From positions 5,508,135-5,572,134 of the forward strand of contig NZ_KZ987724.1 in the NCBI RefSeq assembly GCF_003614185.1: a DNA stretch of 64,000 nt, written 5' to 3'. This DNA is from Paenibacillus aceti. Its GTDB lineage: Bacteria; Bacillota; Bacilli; Paenibacillales; Paenibacillaceae. This document shows, in pieces, positions 1 through 10,300 of this stretch (positions are counted from its first letter, which is position 1; each line of letters opens with the position of its first letter). The translations under genes and the position numbers were made by a program. The notes under the pieces were generated by a model. The model had not been told where the DNA came from. It did no database searches and saw only the letters and a list, made by a program, of their open reading frames with translations.

Positions 1-1
1 A

Positions 2-190
2 ATCTTGCTTATCGGTGGTCTATTCTATAAGAAGTTGTTGTCACTTGCATTTTTGGTTTTATTCTTATCCATAATTGGTTATCTAATTATTAATTTCTGG
101 CCGCAGATATTTGACGGGGTTATGTCTATTTTGAACTGGTTGTTTGATGATAAGGGAGGAGCGAACAGTGAAACTACACCTGGTGTTTGA
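2..190 (+). CDS. C-terminal end of a small membrane protein (partial)
   Basis: The frame is already open at the left edge of the window, so the true start probably lies upstream; a TTG at position 5 is the first visible start. The 61 visible residues hold one long or two short hydrophobic segments (about residues 8-45) followed by a polar tail. It overlaps the start of the next gene by 23 bases and sits at the head of a Tad-like pilus locus, so a membrane role in that apparatus is likely but not shown. I do not recognise the family. Confidence 0.5.
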   Translation: MLLIGGLFYKKLLSLAFLVLFLSIIGYLIINFWPQIFDGVMSILNWLFDDKGGANSETTPGV

Positions 191-1457
191 TTTGTCCATT
201 CTAACGCCACTTGCTGAAGCTTTAGAAACACAAGGTTATTTTATTGCTGGTACGGATGTAACGCTTGAGCAGTTTGCCGTTGCTGCATCAGCAGGGCAGG
301 TAGATGCGGAAATCGCAATTGTTGATGGAGGTCTAGGAGTAGTACATAGGCAGGATTGTGTGAACTTCTTGAAGGAAGTGCGTATGCGCGTACCAGATAC
401 AAGACTGATTGTTATCTTGCCAGAAGTAGATAGCGAGTGGCAAAGAAGTTTGGGGATGTACGGTATATATGATGTTTATGCCGCCGAACAATTCGGAATA
501 GAGGATGTACAAAGATGGATTCAAACGAAAAAAACATTGGCTGATATTCCTGGCTTTAATCCTGAATTACCGGCGTCTCAAAAGAAAGTTGAGAGGAAAG
601 TTGGATTTTCTTTAGAGAAGAATAAGGGGAAGGTTCAGACGCTGTTGTCCGACTGGACAAGGGGATTTAAACGGGCTGAAAAAATTACTGTACCGGTAAA
701 TGATGAAAGTAAAGAGAGAGAAGCCCGTGAGTTAACAGATCATGTAGAGAGTCCTGTTACTTTAAAAGAAAAACAGGAATATGTAGACATGGATAAGCAG
801 AACAAAACCGATTCTCAACCGGAGAAACTGCCGATCTATCATGTATCCCAGCCCTACATCGTTGCAGTTGGGGGACTGGCACGTAGGAGTGGTAATACAC
901 ACACAGCCCTCCAGATTGCCTATGAGACAGCGAGTAAGGGATTGAAAACGGCTTTTGTTGAATATAGAAATAAGCCCAGACCATCAGACATCGTGAGTTT
1001 TGCTACAGATTTTGACGGTTTAAAGTTCAAGCGCCACGGTATTGATTTCTTCCCTAATCGTTCGCCATTTGATGTAGCTGAAGTTTATACGCTCGGGTAT
1101 GACTCAGTTATTCTTGACCTTGGCGTATTGGTGGATGAGAACGAAGGAAGATTAGAAATGAATTCGGCTGCGCAAGAATTTTTGCGTTGCCCATTTCAAC
1201 TCATTACGCTCTCAGCTGCACCATGGGATTTACACTATATTGTCCAACACTTAAGCCAACTTTCTGTCCTGTTGAGGAAATCCTCTTTCATTATTAATTA
1301 TGCCGATGAAGATATGATCAAGGAATTTAGAGAGATGTTCCCATCTATAACCTCTATTATGAATCTTCTAGAGGCTAATCCATTTACGGATGCAGGGGAA
1401 CTTGCTTATTGGCTGGAGCAGCCCAAAACAAAAAGAAAACGATGGTTTGTACAATAA
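168..1457 (+). CDS. CpaE/TadZ-like pilus localisation protein (degenerate P-loop)
   Basis: Probable Tad-pilus polar-localisation factor. The N-terminal about 120 residues read like a receiver-type alpha/beta domain. After a charged linker, a MinD/ParA-like domain begins at about residue 235 with a degenerate P-loop (GGLARRSGNTHT), where the normal lysines are missing. CpaE/TadZ proteins share this receiver plus atypical ParA architecture. GTG at 168 is chosen because AAGGGAGGA lies 7 bases upstream; the in-frame ATG at 144 has no such site. It is followed by its own terminator and by a second P-loop-like gene ahead of tadA. The assignment rests on architecture and gene order. Confidence 0.6.
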   Translation: MKLHLVFDLSILTPLAEALETQGYFIAGTDVTLEQFAVAASAGQVDAEIAIVDGGLGVVHRQDCVNFLKEVRMRVPDTRLIVILPEVDSEWQRSLGMYGIYDVYAAEQFGIEDVQRWIQTKKTLADIPGFNPELPASQKKVERKVGFSLEKNKGKVQTLLSDWTRGFKRAEKITVPVNDESKEREARELTDHVESPVTLKEKQEYVDMDKQNKTDSQPEKLPIYHVSQPYIVAVGGLARRSGNTHTALQIAYETASKGLKTAFVEYRNKPRPSDIVSFATDFDGLKFKRHGIDFFPNRSPFDVAEVYTLGYDSVILDLGVLVDENEGRLEMNSAAQEFLRCPFQLITLSAAPWDLHYIVQHLSQLSVLLRKSSFIINYADEDMIKEFREMFPSITSIMNLLEANPFTDAGELAYWLEQPKTKRKRWFVQ

Positions 1458-1461
1458 AGGA

Positions 1462-1497
1462 AGCCTCTACTCTATTTTTGAGTGGAGGCTTTTTTTA
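1462..1497 (+). terminator. Rho-independent terminator after the CpaE/TadZ-like gene
   Basis: Inverted repeat of 11 bases (1462-1472 with 1480-1490, one mismatch) closing a 7-base loop, followed by a run of T. Confidence 0.85.
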
Positions 1498-1556
1498 TTT
1501 AAGAATGAGGGGAACATCTATTCCCCGATGAATTTTATTTGGAAAGGAGACACGGA

Positions 1557-2288
1557 ATGCTTAGATGGAAGAAAGAAAAAGAACCACCGCGCTCACCGAC
1601 AGGCGTTATGGTTGCGCTGTGGAACCCAGCGGGTACAGATTCTTCACTTCTTTTAGAGAAGCTGTTGAGTCAGGTGAAAAAACGGGAAGAAACGGCCGTG
1701 GTTGTTGAGTTTCCATGTTTGGGTTTGCCACGCGTTGCTTACCGCATGGGGGTGACGGAGCTCGAGCATGCACAGTCGGTAGATCAGTTGCTGATTGACT
1801 ATGATAGGGGGATGTTACAGGGGATTCACCAGTATTTGCAGCATTTTGATGGGTTTGATGGATTACTGATTCAGCCCAAAAGCAAGCCTGACAGCCCTAC
1901 GCTAATTAAGCTACAGCAAGAAAAGACGCTGAGTGAATTGCCCGCGTATTTGAAAGTCCATTTGTCTGGATATCACTACATCTTTACGGTCCTACAGGGG
2001 CAACTGATTCATCCAATGACCTTCTTCTCGCTAAGAGAAGCAGATCAAGTCGTGCTAAATATGAATGAGCCGGTTGAAATTATTCGTACTTATGCAGCCT
2101 ACAAAACCCTAAGACAGGACTACGATATAGGGAATGTATGTCTGTTTAGTAGTGAATTTAAAAACGGTGATTTTAAGGAAGAACCTCTTCTGAGCCGTCC
2201 AGAACAATTATTTGCATTATGGGAGGGAGAAAAGGATGGCTATCGGATTGATCAATCCGGCAGAGTACGTACAGTACCGTCGGCCTGA
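1557..2288 (+). CDS. Second P-loop-like protein of the pilus locus
   Basis: About 243 residues. An early segment (VALWNPAGTDSSLLLEKLL) looks like a MinD/CpaE-type P-loop region that has lost the GKT signature, followed by alternating strands and helices. It has no membrane segment. The ATG at 1557 follows GGAAAGGAGA by 6 bases, so the longer in-frame TTG at 1539 is rejected. Its 3' end overlaps the start of tadA by 53 bases, which suggests translational coupling. I infer a regulatory or localisation partner of the ATPase; no catalytic function can be shown. Confidence 0.55.
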   Translation: MLRWKKEKEPPRSPTGVMVALWNPAGTDSSLLLEKLLSQVKKREETAVVVEFPCLGLPRVAYRMGVTELEHAQSVDQLLIDYDRGMLQGIHQYLQHFDGFDGLLIQPKSKPDSPTLIKLQQEKTLSELPAYLKVHLSGYHYIFTVLQGQLIHPMTFFSLREADQVVLNMNEPVEIIRTYAAYKTLRQDYDIGNVCLFSSEFKNGDFKEEPLLSRPEQLFALWEGEKDGYRIDQSGRVRTVPSA

Positions 2289-3582
2289 AATTAAGGCGAC
2301 CAATACCCGCAGTAAGACGGATGACGAAAACCTAAAGACTTTGCTGGAGCGGACGCAGCAATACCTTATCACAAACTACAATGATGAGTTTGTCCGGGCA
2401 ATCATTGATGAGCAAGCACGGAACAGGGTCAAATACCATATCTCAGACTTTATCCGGGATCAGCGAGACTTGAAATTTAGCATGGATATTGGCGAAGTTA
2501 TTGACTATATCCGTACTGAAATTACGGAGATGGGCGTGTTGCAGCCGGCACTGGATGATCCGGCAATTAGCAGTATTGAGATTAACGGTCCCGCGGAAGT
2601 GATCGTAGAGCGCAATGGGTTTCCTGTGCATATGACCGAAATCCGTTTTCGTGATAACGATCATATTTATCAGACCATTGATAAAATGCTTATGCCAATT
2701 GGTAAGACACTTACTGCAAATGAGCCTGTTATTGACGCGAATTATCGCGGGTTCCGTATCAATGTAATCATGGATGTGACTAGGGGAGGGGTCAGTACCC
2801 ACAGCCCGATCATCTCCATTCGCAAATTTCCGCCGGATGTATTTTCGGATGAGGAATGTATTTCTTACGGCAACATTTCAAAGGAAATATCCGAATTTCT
2901 TAAGGATGTTCTTCCCTATGGGGTAAACTGCATCATCGCGGGGGGAACGAATAGCGGAAAAACCACGCAACTCATACGCTTTCCTCAGTACTACGATCCA
3001 TTGACCCGATTTTTCTGTATTGAGGATTCCGAGGAAATGTTGCTCAAAGCTAAGCTTAGCTATCAGGATTATCCCAATATCGCTTCCGTAATTGTAAAGG
3101 AGCATGAGGATGATCGAAAAGCTTATCCCATTCCGAAACTTGTGAAAACGAGCCTTCGGCAGAATCCTGATGTTATTTTGATCGGTGAGGTACGGGATGA
3201 ATTTGCTGCCACCCAAGCCCTTGTGGCTGCGAACACAGGACATATTGTCCACCTGACGATACATGCCAACGGGACGGAGGAGGCTGCTGTGCGGTTTTTA
3301 CAACTTTCAGGAAATAATCCTATGACTGCATCACAGATCGTCATGTCCTTTGACTTGATTTTGTTTCAGAAATATGAAGCGAGTACTGGGAAAAGGGTGG
3401 TCTTTGAAATTGGTGAATTGATTGGTTTTGAAGGTGATAAGCCGGTTATTCAACCCATATTTCAATATGATCCAGTTCGTCGTCGATTTAATCAGAAGGG
3501 AAAGCTGACAAAGCTAAAACGAAAACTGATTGCCGAAGGCGCTCCTGAAGAAACAATATCTCGTTGGTGTGAGGAGGAGTGA
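2236..3582 (+). CDS. tadA: TadA/CpaF-type secretion ATPase
   Basis: Cytoplasmic hexameric ATPase that powers Tad pilus assembly (type II/IV secretion ATPase family). The 448 residues show an N-terminal helical domain, a Walker A motif GGTNSGKTT at about 236-244, an Asp-box region (CIEDSEEM), a Walker B-like LIGEVRD and the His box TIHANGTEEA. The ATG at 2236 follows GGGAGGGAGAAAAGG and is preferred over 2212. It overlaps the previous gene, and tadB starts 3 bases after its stop, so the genes form one operon. All main ATPase motifs are intact. Confidence 0.93.
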   Translation: MAIGLINPAEYVQYRRPEIKATNTRSKTDDENLKTLLERTQQYLITNYNDEFVRAIIDEQARNRVKYHISDFIRDQRDLKFSMDIGEVIDYIRTEITEMGVLQPALDDPAISSIEINGPAEVIVERNGFPVHMTEIRFRDNDHIYQTIDKMLMPIGKTLTANEPVIDANYRGFRINVIMDVTRGGVSTHSPIISIRKFPPDVFSDEECISYGNISKEISEFLKDVLPYGVNCIIAGGTNSGKTTQLIRFPQYYDPLTRFFCIEDSEEMLLKAKLSYQDYPNIASVIVKEHEDDRKAYPIPKLVKTSLRQNPDVILIGEVRDEFAATQALVAANTGHIVHLTIHANGTEEAAVRFLQLSGNNPMTASQIVMSFDLILFQKYEASTGKRVVFEIGELIGFEGDKPVIQPIFQYDPVRRRFNQKGKLTKLKRKLIAEGAPEETISRWCEEE

Positions 3583-3585
3583 GTA

Positions 3586-4452
3586 ATGTCATTATGGGTC
3601 AGTTTCTTTTACTTTTTTGCTTTGTCTCTTGTAACATTGCTACTGGTCATTCCTAATGCCAATGCAGGTAAGGGATTCACACTCTCCAAGTTTCTTGGTT
3701 ATGAGCAAGTGCGTAAGGAAGCGGAGATGGTTGGGTGGTCACTCACCTTTCGGGAGTTCGCTTTCCTGGTTATGTTTTCCGTTGGTTTGATCGGCTTGAT
3801 TGCCTTGTTCACAGGAAACTACTTTTTTATTGCCTTGGGAGCCGTATTGTCTTTTACATTGCCAAGAACGATTGTCCTGAAAGTGAAACGAAAAATCAGA
3901 CAAAACGTCCTGTTCGATCTTCCTTCAAACTTGCGTCTTTTTATCAGCAAGCTAACTGATTTTCCGAACGTCCAGAAAGCATTAGAAAATGCAGTGCTTG
4001 ATATGGACGGTGTGACTAAGCCGATCTTCGAAAAAGCATCAAATCAATTACGCGTGGGGCTTCCGATTGATCGAGTTTTTGAAGAGATGTTAAGTGAACT
4101 GAAGATCAGAAAGATGGAAGACTTCTTGGATAAGCTCAGAATGGCTCAGATGGAAGGATTTCATCCTCAGTCATTGGATAGTTTGAAGGAAACCGTGGAT
4201 GAGATTGGAGAGGATATCACTCAGATTCAGGAACTGGACATTGAAGCTAAAAGCAAACGAAAACAGCTCTTTACTGTCATCGGTATGGCGTGGATGATGC
4301 CAGTCATGATGTCCTTTATGAACAATGGCAATGCAAATGTCTTTTTAAATACTTTGCATGGTCAGATTTATATAGTTTCCTTTGCAGCCGCAACGCTGTT
4401 TTCTATAGGAAAAGGCGACGATTACCTGTCGCTTAATCTCGACAAAATTTAA
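3586..4452 (+). CDS. tadB: TadB-like inner-membrane platform protein
   Basis: 288 residues with a type II secretion F (T2SSF) layout: hydrophobic segments near residues 5-25 and 60-95, a central cytoplasmic helical domain (about 110-225, including FDLPSNLRLFISKL), then paired hydrophobic segments near the C terminus. It follows the ATPase gene by 3 bases, with GAGGAGGAGTGAGTA as the ribosome site. By family it is the membrane platform on which TadA acts. Confidence 0.82.
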   Translation: MSLWVSFFYFFALSLVTLLLVIPNANAGKGFTLSKFLGYEQVRKEAEMVGWSLTFREFAFLVMFSVGLIGLIALFTGNYFFIALGAVLSFTLPRTIVLKVKRKIRQNVLFDLPSNLRLFISKLTDFPNVQKALENAVLDMDGVTKPIFEKASNQLRVGLPIDRVFEEMLSELKIRKMEDFLDKLRMAQMEGFHPQSLDSLKETVDEIGEDITQIQELDIEAKSKRKQLFTVIGMAWMMPVMMSFMNNGNANVFLNTLHGQIYIVSFAAATLFSIGKGDDYLSLNLDKI

Positions 4453-4467
4453 AAGGGGGGATGTCCA

Positions 4468-5361
4468 TTGATTGTATCTAATATCTTACTGTTTCTGTCT
4501 GTCATGATTAGTACCGGTCTGGCACTAAAAATTCTCTTGCCCAGCTTCGATATGGAAAAGCGCTATGCGAATCAGGCAGCCTTACTCCAGAAAAATCACA
4601 GAGAGTTACGGCAACTGAAAATGGACCCAATCACGGTTATGTTTGCAGAAAGGCTCATGCCGAAGTTACTCAATCTTCGGCTGCCAATTTTTAATGGGAA
4701 GCTTCGTCGGATGTACAATCTGCTTGGAAAAGAAAACACCTTTGAGGAAGAGCTTGCTGACAAAGCGGTTAAATCGCTTGCCGGGAGCCTTCCTTTTTTA
4801 GTGCTTCCTTTTCTGCTCGATCTTCCAGTTCTGTTTTTAGCCATACCGTTGGCAGTAGCTGTGTTCTTTTTTGCGCAACTTGGTGAAATAACCAAGGCCT
4901 ATAAGCGCAGGCAGGAAGAGATTACAAGGGATTTGCCGCAGCTCATAAGCAAAATGATGATCGCTCTCGAAACAGGCAAGTCATTCTTGACGACAATTCA
5001 GAGGCTGGAGGAAACGAGTGGTCCCCGGATGAAGAAAATGCTGGCACGGCTCAATGCCAACATCCGCATTATGAAACTCACCGATGCCGTAGATTTGTTT
5101 GCGGCTGAAACCGATGTACCCGTCATGCGGGACTTTGCTGCTGCGGTAAAGATTGGGGTCAATAGCGGTTATGGAGAAGCCAAGAAGTACTTCGACAGCA
5201 TTAAGGGAGATCTCCGGAAACTCCGGCTTGCTGCACTAAAGGAAGTCACCCGTAGCCAGCCAGAGAAGATTAAGATGCTATATATTCTGGTGGCTCTTCA
5301 CGCTTTTGCAGCCGTCATTATTGCTTTTATTGATATTTTTTCACAAATTCAAAACTTATAA
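4468..5361 (+). CDS. tadC: TadC-like inner-membrane platform protein
   Basis: 297 residues, second T2SSF-type platform protein of the locus. It has an N-terminal membrane segment, a hydrophobic pair at about 105-140, the cytoplasmic helical domain with ITRDLPQLISKMMIALETG, and a C-terminal membrane segment. It starts with TTG, seven bases after GGGGGG; the ATG at 4461 is in another frame and hits a stop after six codons. Position directly after TadB matches Tad operons. Confidence 0.8.
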   Translation: MIVSNILLFLSVMISTGLALKILLPSFDMEKRYANQAALLQKNHRELRQLKMDPITVMFAERLMPKLLNLRLPIFNGKLRRMYNLLGKENTFEEELADKAVKSLAGSLPFLVLPFLLDLPVLFLAIPLAVAVFFFAQLGEITKAYKRRQEEITRDLPQLISKMMIALETGKSFLTTIQRLEETSGPRMKKMLARLNANIRIMKLTDAVDLFAAETDVPVMRDFAAAVKIGVNSGYGEAKKYFDSIKGDLRKLRLAALKEVTRSQPEKIKMLYILVALHAFAAVIIAFIDIFSQIQNL

Positions 5362-5380
5362 AATTCAGGAGGTAATTGGA

Positions 5381-5629
5381 ATGAAAAGATTTTTGAACAA
5401 AGTGGTAACTTGGAAAAATGGTGTGGCTGAGAAGTTGGTAGTTCGTACTGAAACAGTTGTACTCAGACTGGCAAGACCTTTACAAAATCAACAGGGGGCT
5501 TCAATCGTAGAAATTTTGGGTTATGCCCTGTTAGCTGTACTTGCTATTGTGGTTGTATGGGGCTTGATCAAAGGCTGGCTCCCTACTTTCTGGCAATCCA
5601 TCACAGGTAAACTTGACAACCTTTCTTAA
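5381..5629 (+). CDS. flp: Flp-type prepilin
   Basis: 82-residue pilin subunit candidate. A positively charged leader of about 40 residues ends in QQG, then ASIVEILGYALLAVLAIVVV, i.e. a type IV prepilin cleavage site (G before A) with the conserved glutamate at +5 and a hydrophobic stretch. The leader is longer than in classic Flp pilins (about 20). The ATG at 5381 follows AGGAGGTAATTGGA, so the upstream in-frame start inside tadC is rejected. The A24 prepilin peptidase at 47,327 is the likely processing enzyme. Confidence 0.8.
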   Translation: MKRFLNKVVTWKNGVAEKLVVRTETVVLRLARPLQNQQGASIVEILGYALLAVLAIVVVWGLIKGWLPTFWQSITGKLDNLS

Positions 5630-5670
5630 TGATTAATACCAAAAAAGCCACGGGAGGAGAGAGAAGTTCG

Positions 5671-6090
5671 GTGCTTAAAACATGGCTAGCTCCGCTCAGG
5701 AATAACCGTGGAGCTGTAGGTTCCATTCCACTCATGTTTTTCACGCTGGTCGCAGCCATTTTTCTCTATCTTGGTATCGACCTGTACGGTTACATCGTAC
5801 AGCAGCAGAAATTGACTGTTGCTACAAATGAGTTGCTTGAAGTTATCAAGGCCGAGAATGGTTACGATAGTGCGAATCGCGAGCAGTTCAATAGGCTTAT
5901 TCAAAAGACTGGTATTGATCCGGCTAGAGTAACTCTCACGGCTACTCCGAAACTTGTGGAAAGAGGAAATACCGTTGAGGTTGAGGCTAGTATGGAATAT
6001 GAATGCATCGGCCTAAAACCGCTGGGAAAGACGGTAAAGCTCCCGATACGCGTAAAGCAAGATGGTTTAGCTCGTACATTCTTCCGATGA
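5671..6090 (+). CDS. TadE-like pseudopilin
   Basis: 139 residues with a short basic leader (LAPLRNNRG), one hydrophobic segment (about 16-38) and an extracytoplasmic domain, the usual TadE-type minor pilin layout. The segment after NNRG resembles a prepilin cleavage region but lacks a glutamate at +5. GTG at 5671 is chosen because GGGAGGAG lies 11 bases upstream; an in-frame ATG at 5629 overlaps the previous stop and would be an alternative coupled start. Confidence 0.65.
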   Translation: MLKTWLAPLRNNRGAVGSIPLMFFTLVAAIFLYLGIDLYGYIVQQQKLTVATNELLEVIKAENGYDSANREQFNRLIQKTGIDPARVTLTATPKLVERGNTVEVEASMEYECIGLKPLGKTVKLPIRVKQDGLARTFFR

Positions 6091-6107
6091 CAGGGAAGTG
6101 ATCTAAT

Positions 6108-6542
6108 ATGTTCCGAAATCTGGCGCTGATATTATTCGGCGCCTTTGCTTTGTTTTTTCTCACTGATTTTCTGGTAGTCTACAACGCCCATATCAAAATT
6201 GAGAAGGCTGTGGAACAAGCGCTTGATGGAGCGATTATTGCTGGTGTTCAGAAAGCAGAGAACCAGAGAGGACGCTTGGAATTAAGTGAACCTATAGCGA
6301 AGGACACGGTTTACAGCATTGTTAAATCAAATTTGAAACTAAATACAGACCTCACTAATGATTACTTTTCTAATAGTAATTTGAAGACGACGGTTTCTTA
6401 TTTGAATACAACTTCAAAAGCGCCAAGAATTGAAGCTCAGTTTGATACTCGTGTGAAGCTCGTTGCAGGTAAGATTTTCGGATTGGAATCTTACCCATTG
6501 ACAGTTAAGCGCCATACGCCATATCTTGGAGAATTTAAGTAA
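6108..6542 (+). CDS. Second TadE/TadF-like minor pilin
   Basis: 144 residues. A hydrophobic N-terminal segment (residues 4-25) is followed by the IEKAVEQALDGAIIAGVQKA helix, typical of pseudopilins and DUF4320-type conjugation proteins, then a small beta-rich domain. CAGGGAAGTGA precedes the ATG. It lies 17 bases after the previous TadE-like gene in the same operon. A structural role in the pilus or its assembly is inferred from position and topology. Confidence 0.6.
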   Translation: MFRNLALILFGAFALFFLTDFLVVYNAHIKIEKAVEQALDGAIIAGVQKAENQRGRLELSEPIAKDTVYSIVKSNLKLNTDLTNDYFSNSNLKTTVSYLNTTSKAPRIEAQFDTRVKLVAGKIFGLESYPLTVKRHTPYLGEFK

Positions 6543-6560
6543 CAGGGAGTGAAATGTATT

Positions 6561-7346
6561 TTGAAAAAATTATGGAATAAGGCCACACGACGATTGCTCA
6601 TCGTATTTGTCGCCTTAATTTTGGCTGGAGTAGCCGTTGCTATTCAGAGCAGCATCGTCAATAAGCAGGTGACAACGGAATTGGTTTATGTGGCAGCAGA
6701 TAATTTAACTCCGTATAGTCTGGTGGAAGGTAAGCTCGTACAACGCAAGGTTGTGAAGAGTGAAGTTCCAGATGATGCTATCCGGGATTTGAAGGAGTTG
6801 GAAGGCGAATCTTGGGTAACAACTGAGGTTGGGATTCTTAAAGGAATACCAGTTTCCAAGTCGATGCTTATCCCGGCTAAGGAAAGCAAATTTGGAGAAA
6901 GTCTTGAATTAAAAGACGGAGCGATGTTTGTTGGTGTCAAGACGGACCAGGTTAAGAGTGCCGGGGACATGATTAAGCCGGGAACCATTGTTGATGCTTA
7001 TGTGTACATCAAGGGGCAAGACCGACAGCCATCCGAGTTGGTTACTCCTGCTGATGATCCTTTGCTTAAAGGTCTACTCATTAAAGATAGACAGAACCAG
7101 AACGGTTATGAACCTCAGAGGGAAGGATCGGGGAATCAGAATCCGATCCCAGCCATTGCCGTCGTAGAGACTACTAATCCAGATGTGGCAGCAGCACTGA
7201 TTAAGTATCAACAAGAAGGAGAGGTTTACTTCACACCGACTGGTGTGAACGTAGATGTGATTTCCCTAGAAAAAGAAGTGAATGCTGCCCAAAGCCCTGA
7301 TGAAGTTTACTCATCCCCATCTGGTACGGAGTCCCCTGATCAGTGA
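6561..7346 (+). CDS. CpaB/RcpC-like SAF-domain pilus protein
   Basis: About 261 residues: one N-terminal membrane anchor, then an SAF-type segment (LVYVAADNLTPYSLVEGKLVQRKVVKSEVP is its core, positions about 6680-6770) and further beta-rich sequence. CpaB/RcpC proteins have this layout and are thought to interact with the cell wall during Tad pilus assembly. TTG at 6561 is 11 bases after CAGGGAG; the GTG at 6549 would overlap that ribosome site. It is the last conventional Tad gene before the giant surface protein. Confidence 0.72.
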   Translation: MKKLWNKATRRLLIVFVALILAGVAVAIQSSIVNKQVTTELVYVAADNLTPYSLVEGKLVQRKVVKSEVPDDAIRDLKELEGESWVTTEVGILKGIPVSKSMLIPAKESKFGESLELKDGAMFVGVKTDQVKSAGDMIKPGTIVDAYVYIKGQDRQPSELVTPADDPLLKGLLIKDRQNQNGYEPQREGSGNQNPIPAIAVVETTNPDVAAALIKYQQEGEVYFTPTGVNVDVISLEKEVNAAQSPDEVYSSPSGTESPDQ

Positions 7347-7355
7347 TTAGGGGAC
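7331..7355 (+). terminator. Hairpin at the end of the CpaB-like gene
   Basis: Perfect 7-base inverted repeat (7331-7337 with 7349-7355) spanning the stop codon, followed by a weak T-rich stretch. It may be a partial terminator or RNA-stability element between the pilus genes and the surface-protein gene. Confidence 0.45.
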
Positions 7356-7380
7356 TTATTCTATAACAGGAGGTTAGATA

Positions 7381-10300
7381 ATGTTTAGAAAGTCACTTAT
7401 ATTCTTGATATCCGTAGCATTGTTTACATCTACACTGCTTGGACAAGGCCCACGTGCATTTGCTGATGAAAAAGTTCAGATCAGCATTAAGGCTGATCCT
7501 AAGATTGATATTGCACTGGCAGCAGGAAGCACGAATTTAGAATTGTCTAATTTCGAGCAGGATTTAAAGGCTAAATTAGCTGCTAAAGGTGTGGATGCTA
7601 ATCAGTTACAAGTACAAGCTTTAGAAATGAAGTCTATGACAGCAGAAGATACATTTGATTGGCAAATATATGACCATATTAATTATCCAGAACCGTATGG
7701 TAACTCACTTTATCGGCATATTATCGTGAGTAATAAGGATATAAGTTTCTATGGTTATACTGATAAAGCTCATAAAGATTTTATGTTCATGCCAGATTCC
7801 TCTGCGGAGAAAAAAACTTTCACGTTCGAGGTTTTAGAGCAAAAAATGGACTGGCATACACTTGAAGGGGCTGGATTCTTATTTAATGCAACCATTAACA
7901 ATGGATATGTTTCAGGATATGTTATTTTATTCGGTCAAACGGAAATCAAATTATTTGAGCTAAATCAGGTAAATGTAGAACTGCTTCGAAATGGCACTTA
8001 TAATTCATTAGCCAATGCAGGAAGGCTGGTTTCTACATTTCCAAGACTTGCGGTGACTTCACATCAAGTCAAAATTGAGGTAACTCCAACTAGTATTAAT
8101 ATGTGGGATAACAATCAAGTGTTAATAAATAACTACACTTTAACAAGCAAGTATGGGAATGGGTTTGGTCCATTTGCAAGCTACACAAGCCATGGTTGCT
8201 CTTCTGTATCTTCCTTTACGTTTAAAAATATAAAAATGGAAACGAAAAAGCCAAAGCAATACAGAGAAGTATTATTGCAACCAATCTGGAGGGAAGGGTC
8301 AGATCGCTTTATTGTCAATGTTGATAATCATGTGATTTCCGATTTAAACAGCACAACGGCTTCTGGAGAAATTTTAACACGTATGATTAATAACGCTGTT
8401 GATTACGTAGCTATAGGCTCTTCAACTAACCAAGAACAGGCCAATGCCTTTATTACACGTAACAATGGTAACGGAGTATTTATTAATGGGAGTAGCTATT
8501 CAACTGCGATCGATCAGTTAGCAAACTATATCTTCACTAAAATCAGATCGAATGGCAGTTCACAATACATGATCCTCGATGAGGATAATCATCTTGAGGT
8601 TAATCCATCTTCATTCATGAAAAATACCCAAACACCAGAATTTCCAAATGGCCGTTGGAAAATTGAGCATGATAGTACGTATTATGAGAACAGTACTGGT
8701 CAAGCTCAATGGAGCGGAAGATGGCAAAAGGATTTACCGCTGAAATTTGATAAACCAGGGCGCTATGAAATCTGGTTTGGCGAAGACCATCCTACACCAC
8801 AATACCTCTATGTGCATCGTAGACCAGTAGCAGATTTTACATTAAAAGTTACTAAAGGGACTAGCAATTACACGATTACAGTTAACAATCAGTCCTATGA
8901 TCTCGACATGGAGTCCACACCAACAAAGGGGATTGCACAAACGGAGTGGAAATGGCGCGAGACAACAGCCACCACATGGACAGATGGCATGATTCCTGGC
9001 AACCTTCCTTTGGGTAAGGACTATTTAGTGCAACTTAGAGTATTGGATTATCAAGGAGCATGGAGCCAACCAATGGTATGTTATGTTTCTACCGGTTCCA
9101 CTGCATTGAAGCCTATTGCAGATTTTCGAGTTCCAGATCAAGTGACCAAGTATAAAACGCTTGAAATACAAGATCATTCGTATGACCCGGCTGGCAGAAA
9201 CATTACACAAAGGGTTTGGAGTATTAAGAGAGAGGGTACTGAAATATACTCTGGTTCAACCATGATAAGTAACTTTTTAGCTTACGGTGCAGGGGAGTAT
9301 ACAATCTCATTAAAAGTTTTAAATGATGCCAATTTGTGGTCGGATGTATTTCAGCGTCATATTACAGTGACGGAGGATTTATCGGCACCTAAAATCTCAT
9401 TTAGTCCTTCTGATGCAACTTGGACAAGCGATCCTGTATCTGTCACTATTCATTATTTTGATGATAGTGGATTGAGCAATAAATACTACAAAGTGACTCA
9501 ATCTAACCAAACTCCGTCTTCATGGGATACGGCAAAAGATATTGAAAATATTACACTTACCAATGAAGGTCAGTGGTATATTCACGCTAAAGCACAGGAT
9601 ATTGCAGGGAAAGAGACCACGATCTCAGCGGGGCCATACCAACTTCAACTGTCCCCGGATATTCCTGTTTTAAAACTCAATTCTATTGGTGAGAACTGGT
9701 CCGAGATCGGATGGTCACTGCCAAACCACTCTTTAGGGGATGGATATCAGTATAAAGTTGAGAATATTACAACAGGACGCTCATGGTTAGTGAACCATCC
9801 AACGGATCATATCAGGGAAGAAGGATTGGCTGCTGGATCGATTTATCAATACCGCATAAAGGCGGTGAATCACGTAGGAGAAAGTGAATGGAGTGAACAG
9901 TTTGAAGTGCTCACTCTTCCGGCTCCTGTTGATGGTTTGAAGGTATCATTTGTGCCAAATAACAGTGGGACGGTCAATGTCTCGTTTGATGATGTTGAGT
10001 CTGCTGTAAGCTACCAACTCACTATCAAGGAGGGATCTGATATTGTTTATGAGGAGGAGCTTAACACCGCTGGAACACATCAAGTAACAGGACTAGAGGG
10101 AGGCAAGCAGTATACTGTAATTGTAACTGCTCATAATGCAAGTGGCGCTGGTCAAAGTAGTGTACTTGGCTTTTTATCTCTTCCAGCAGCTCCGGGCGAA
10201 TTCCAATCCGTTCAGATCAGAGAAACAGAAGTGGAGTTGTCATGGACGGCATCGCCAACCGCAGCGCTGTATGAAGTGCTGCGTGATGCAGTAAGTCGAT

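Noticed and set aside
2443-3344. Minus-strand frames opposite tadA
   Set aside because: Shadow frames of a gene with clear ATPase motifs; composition is not protein-like.
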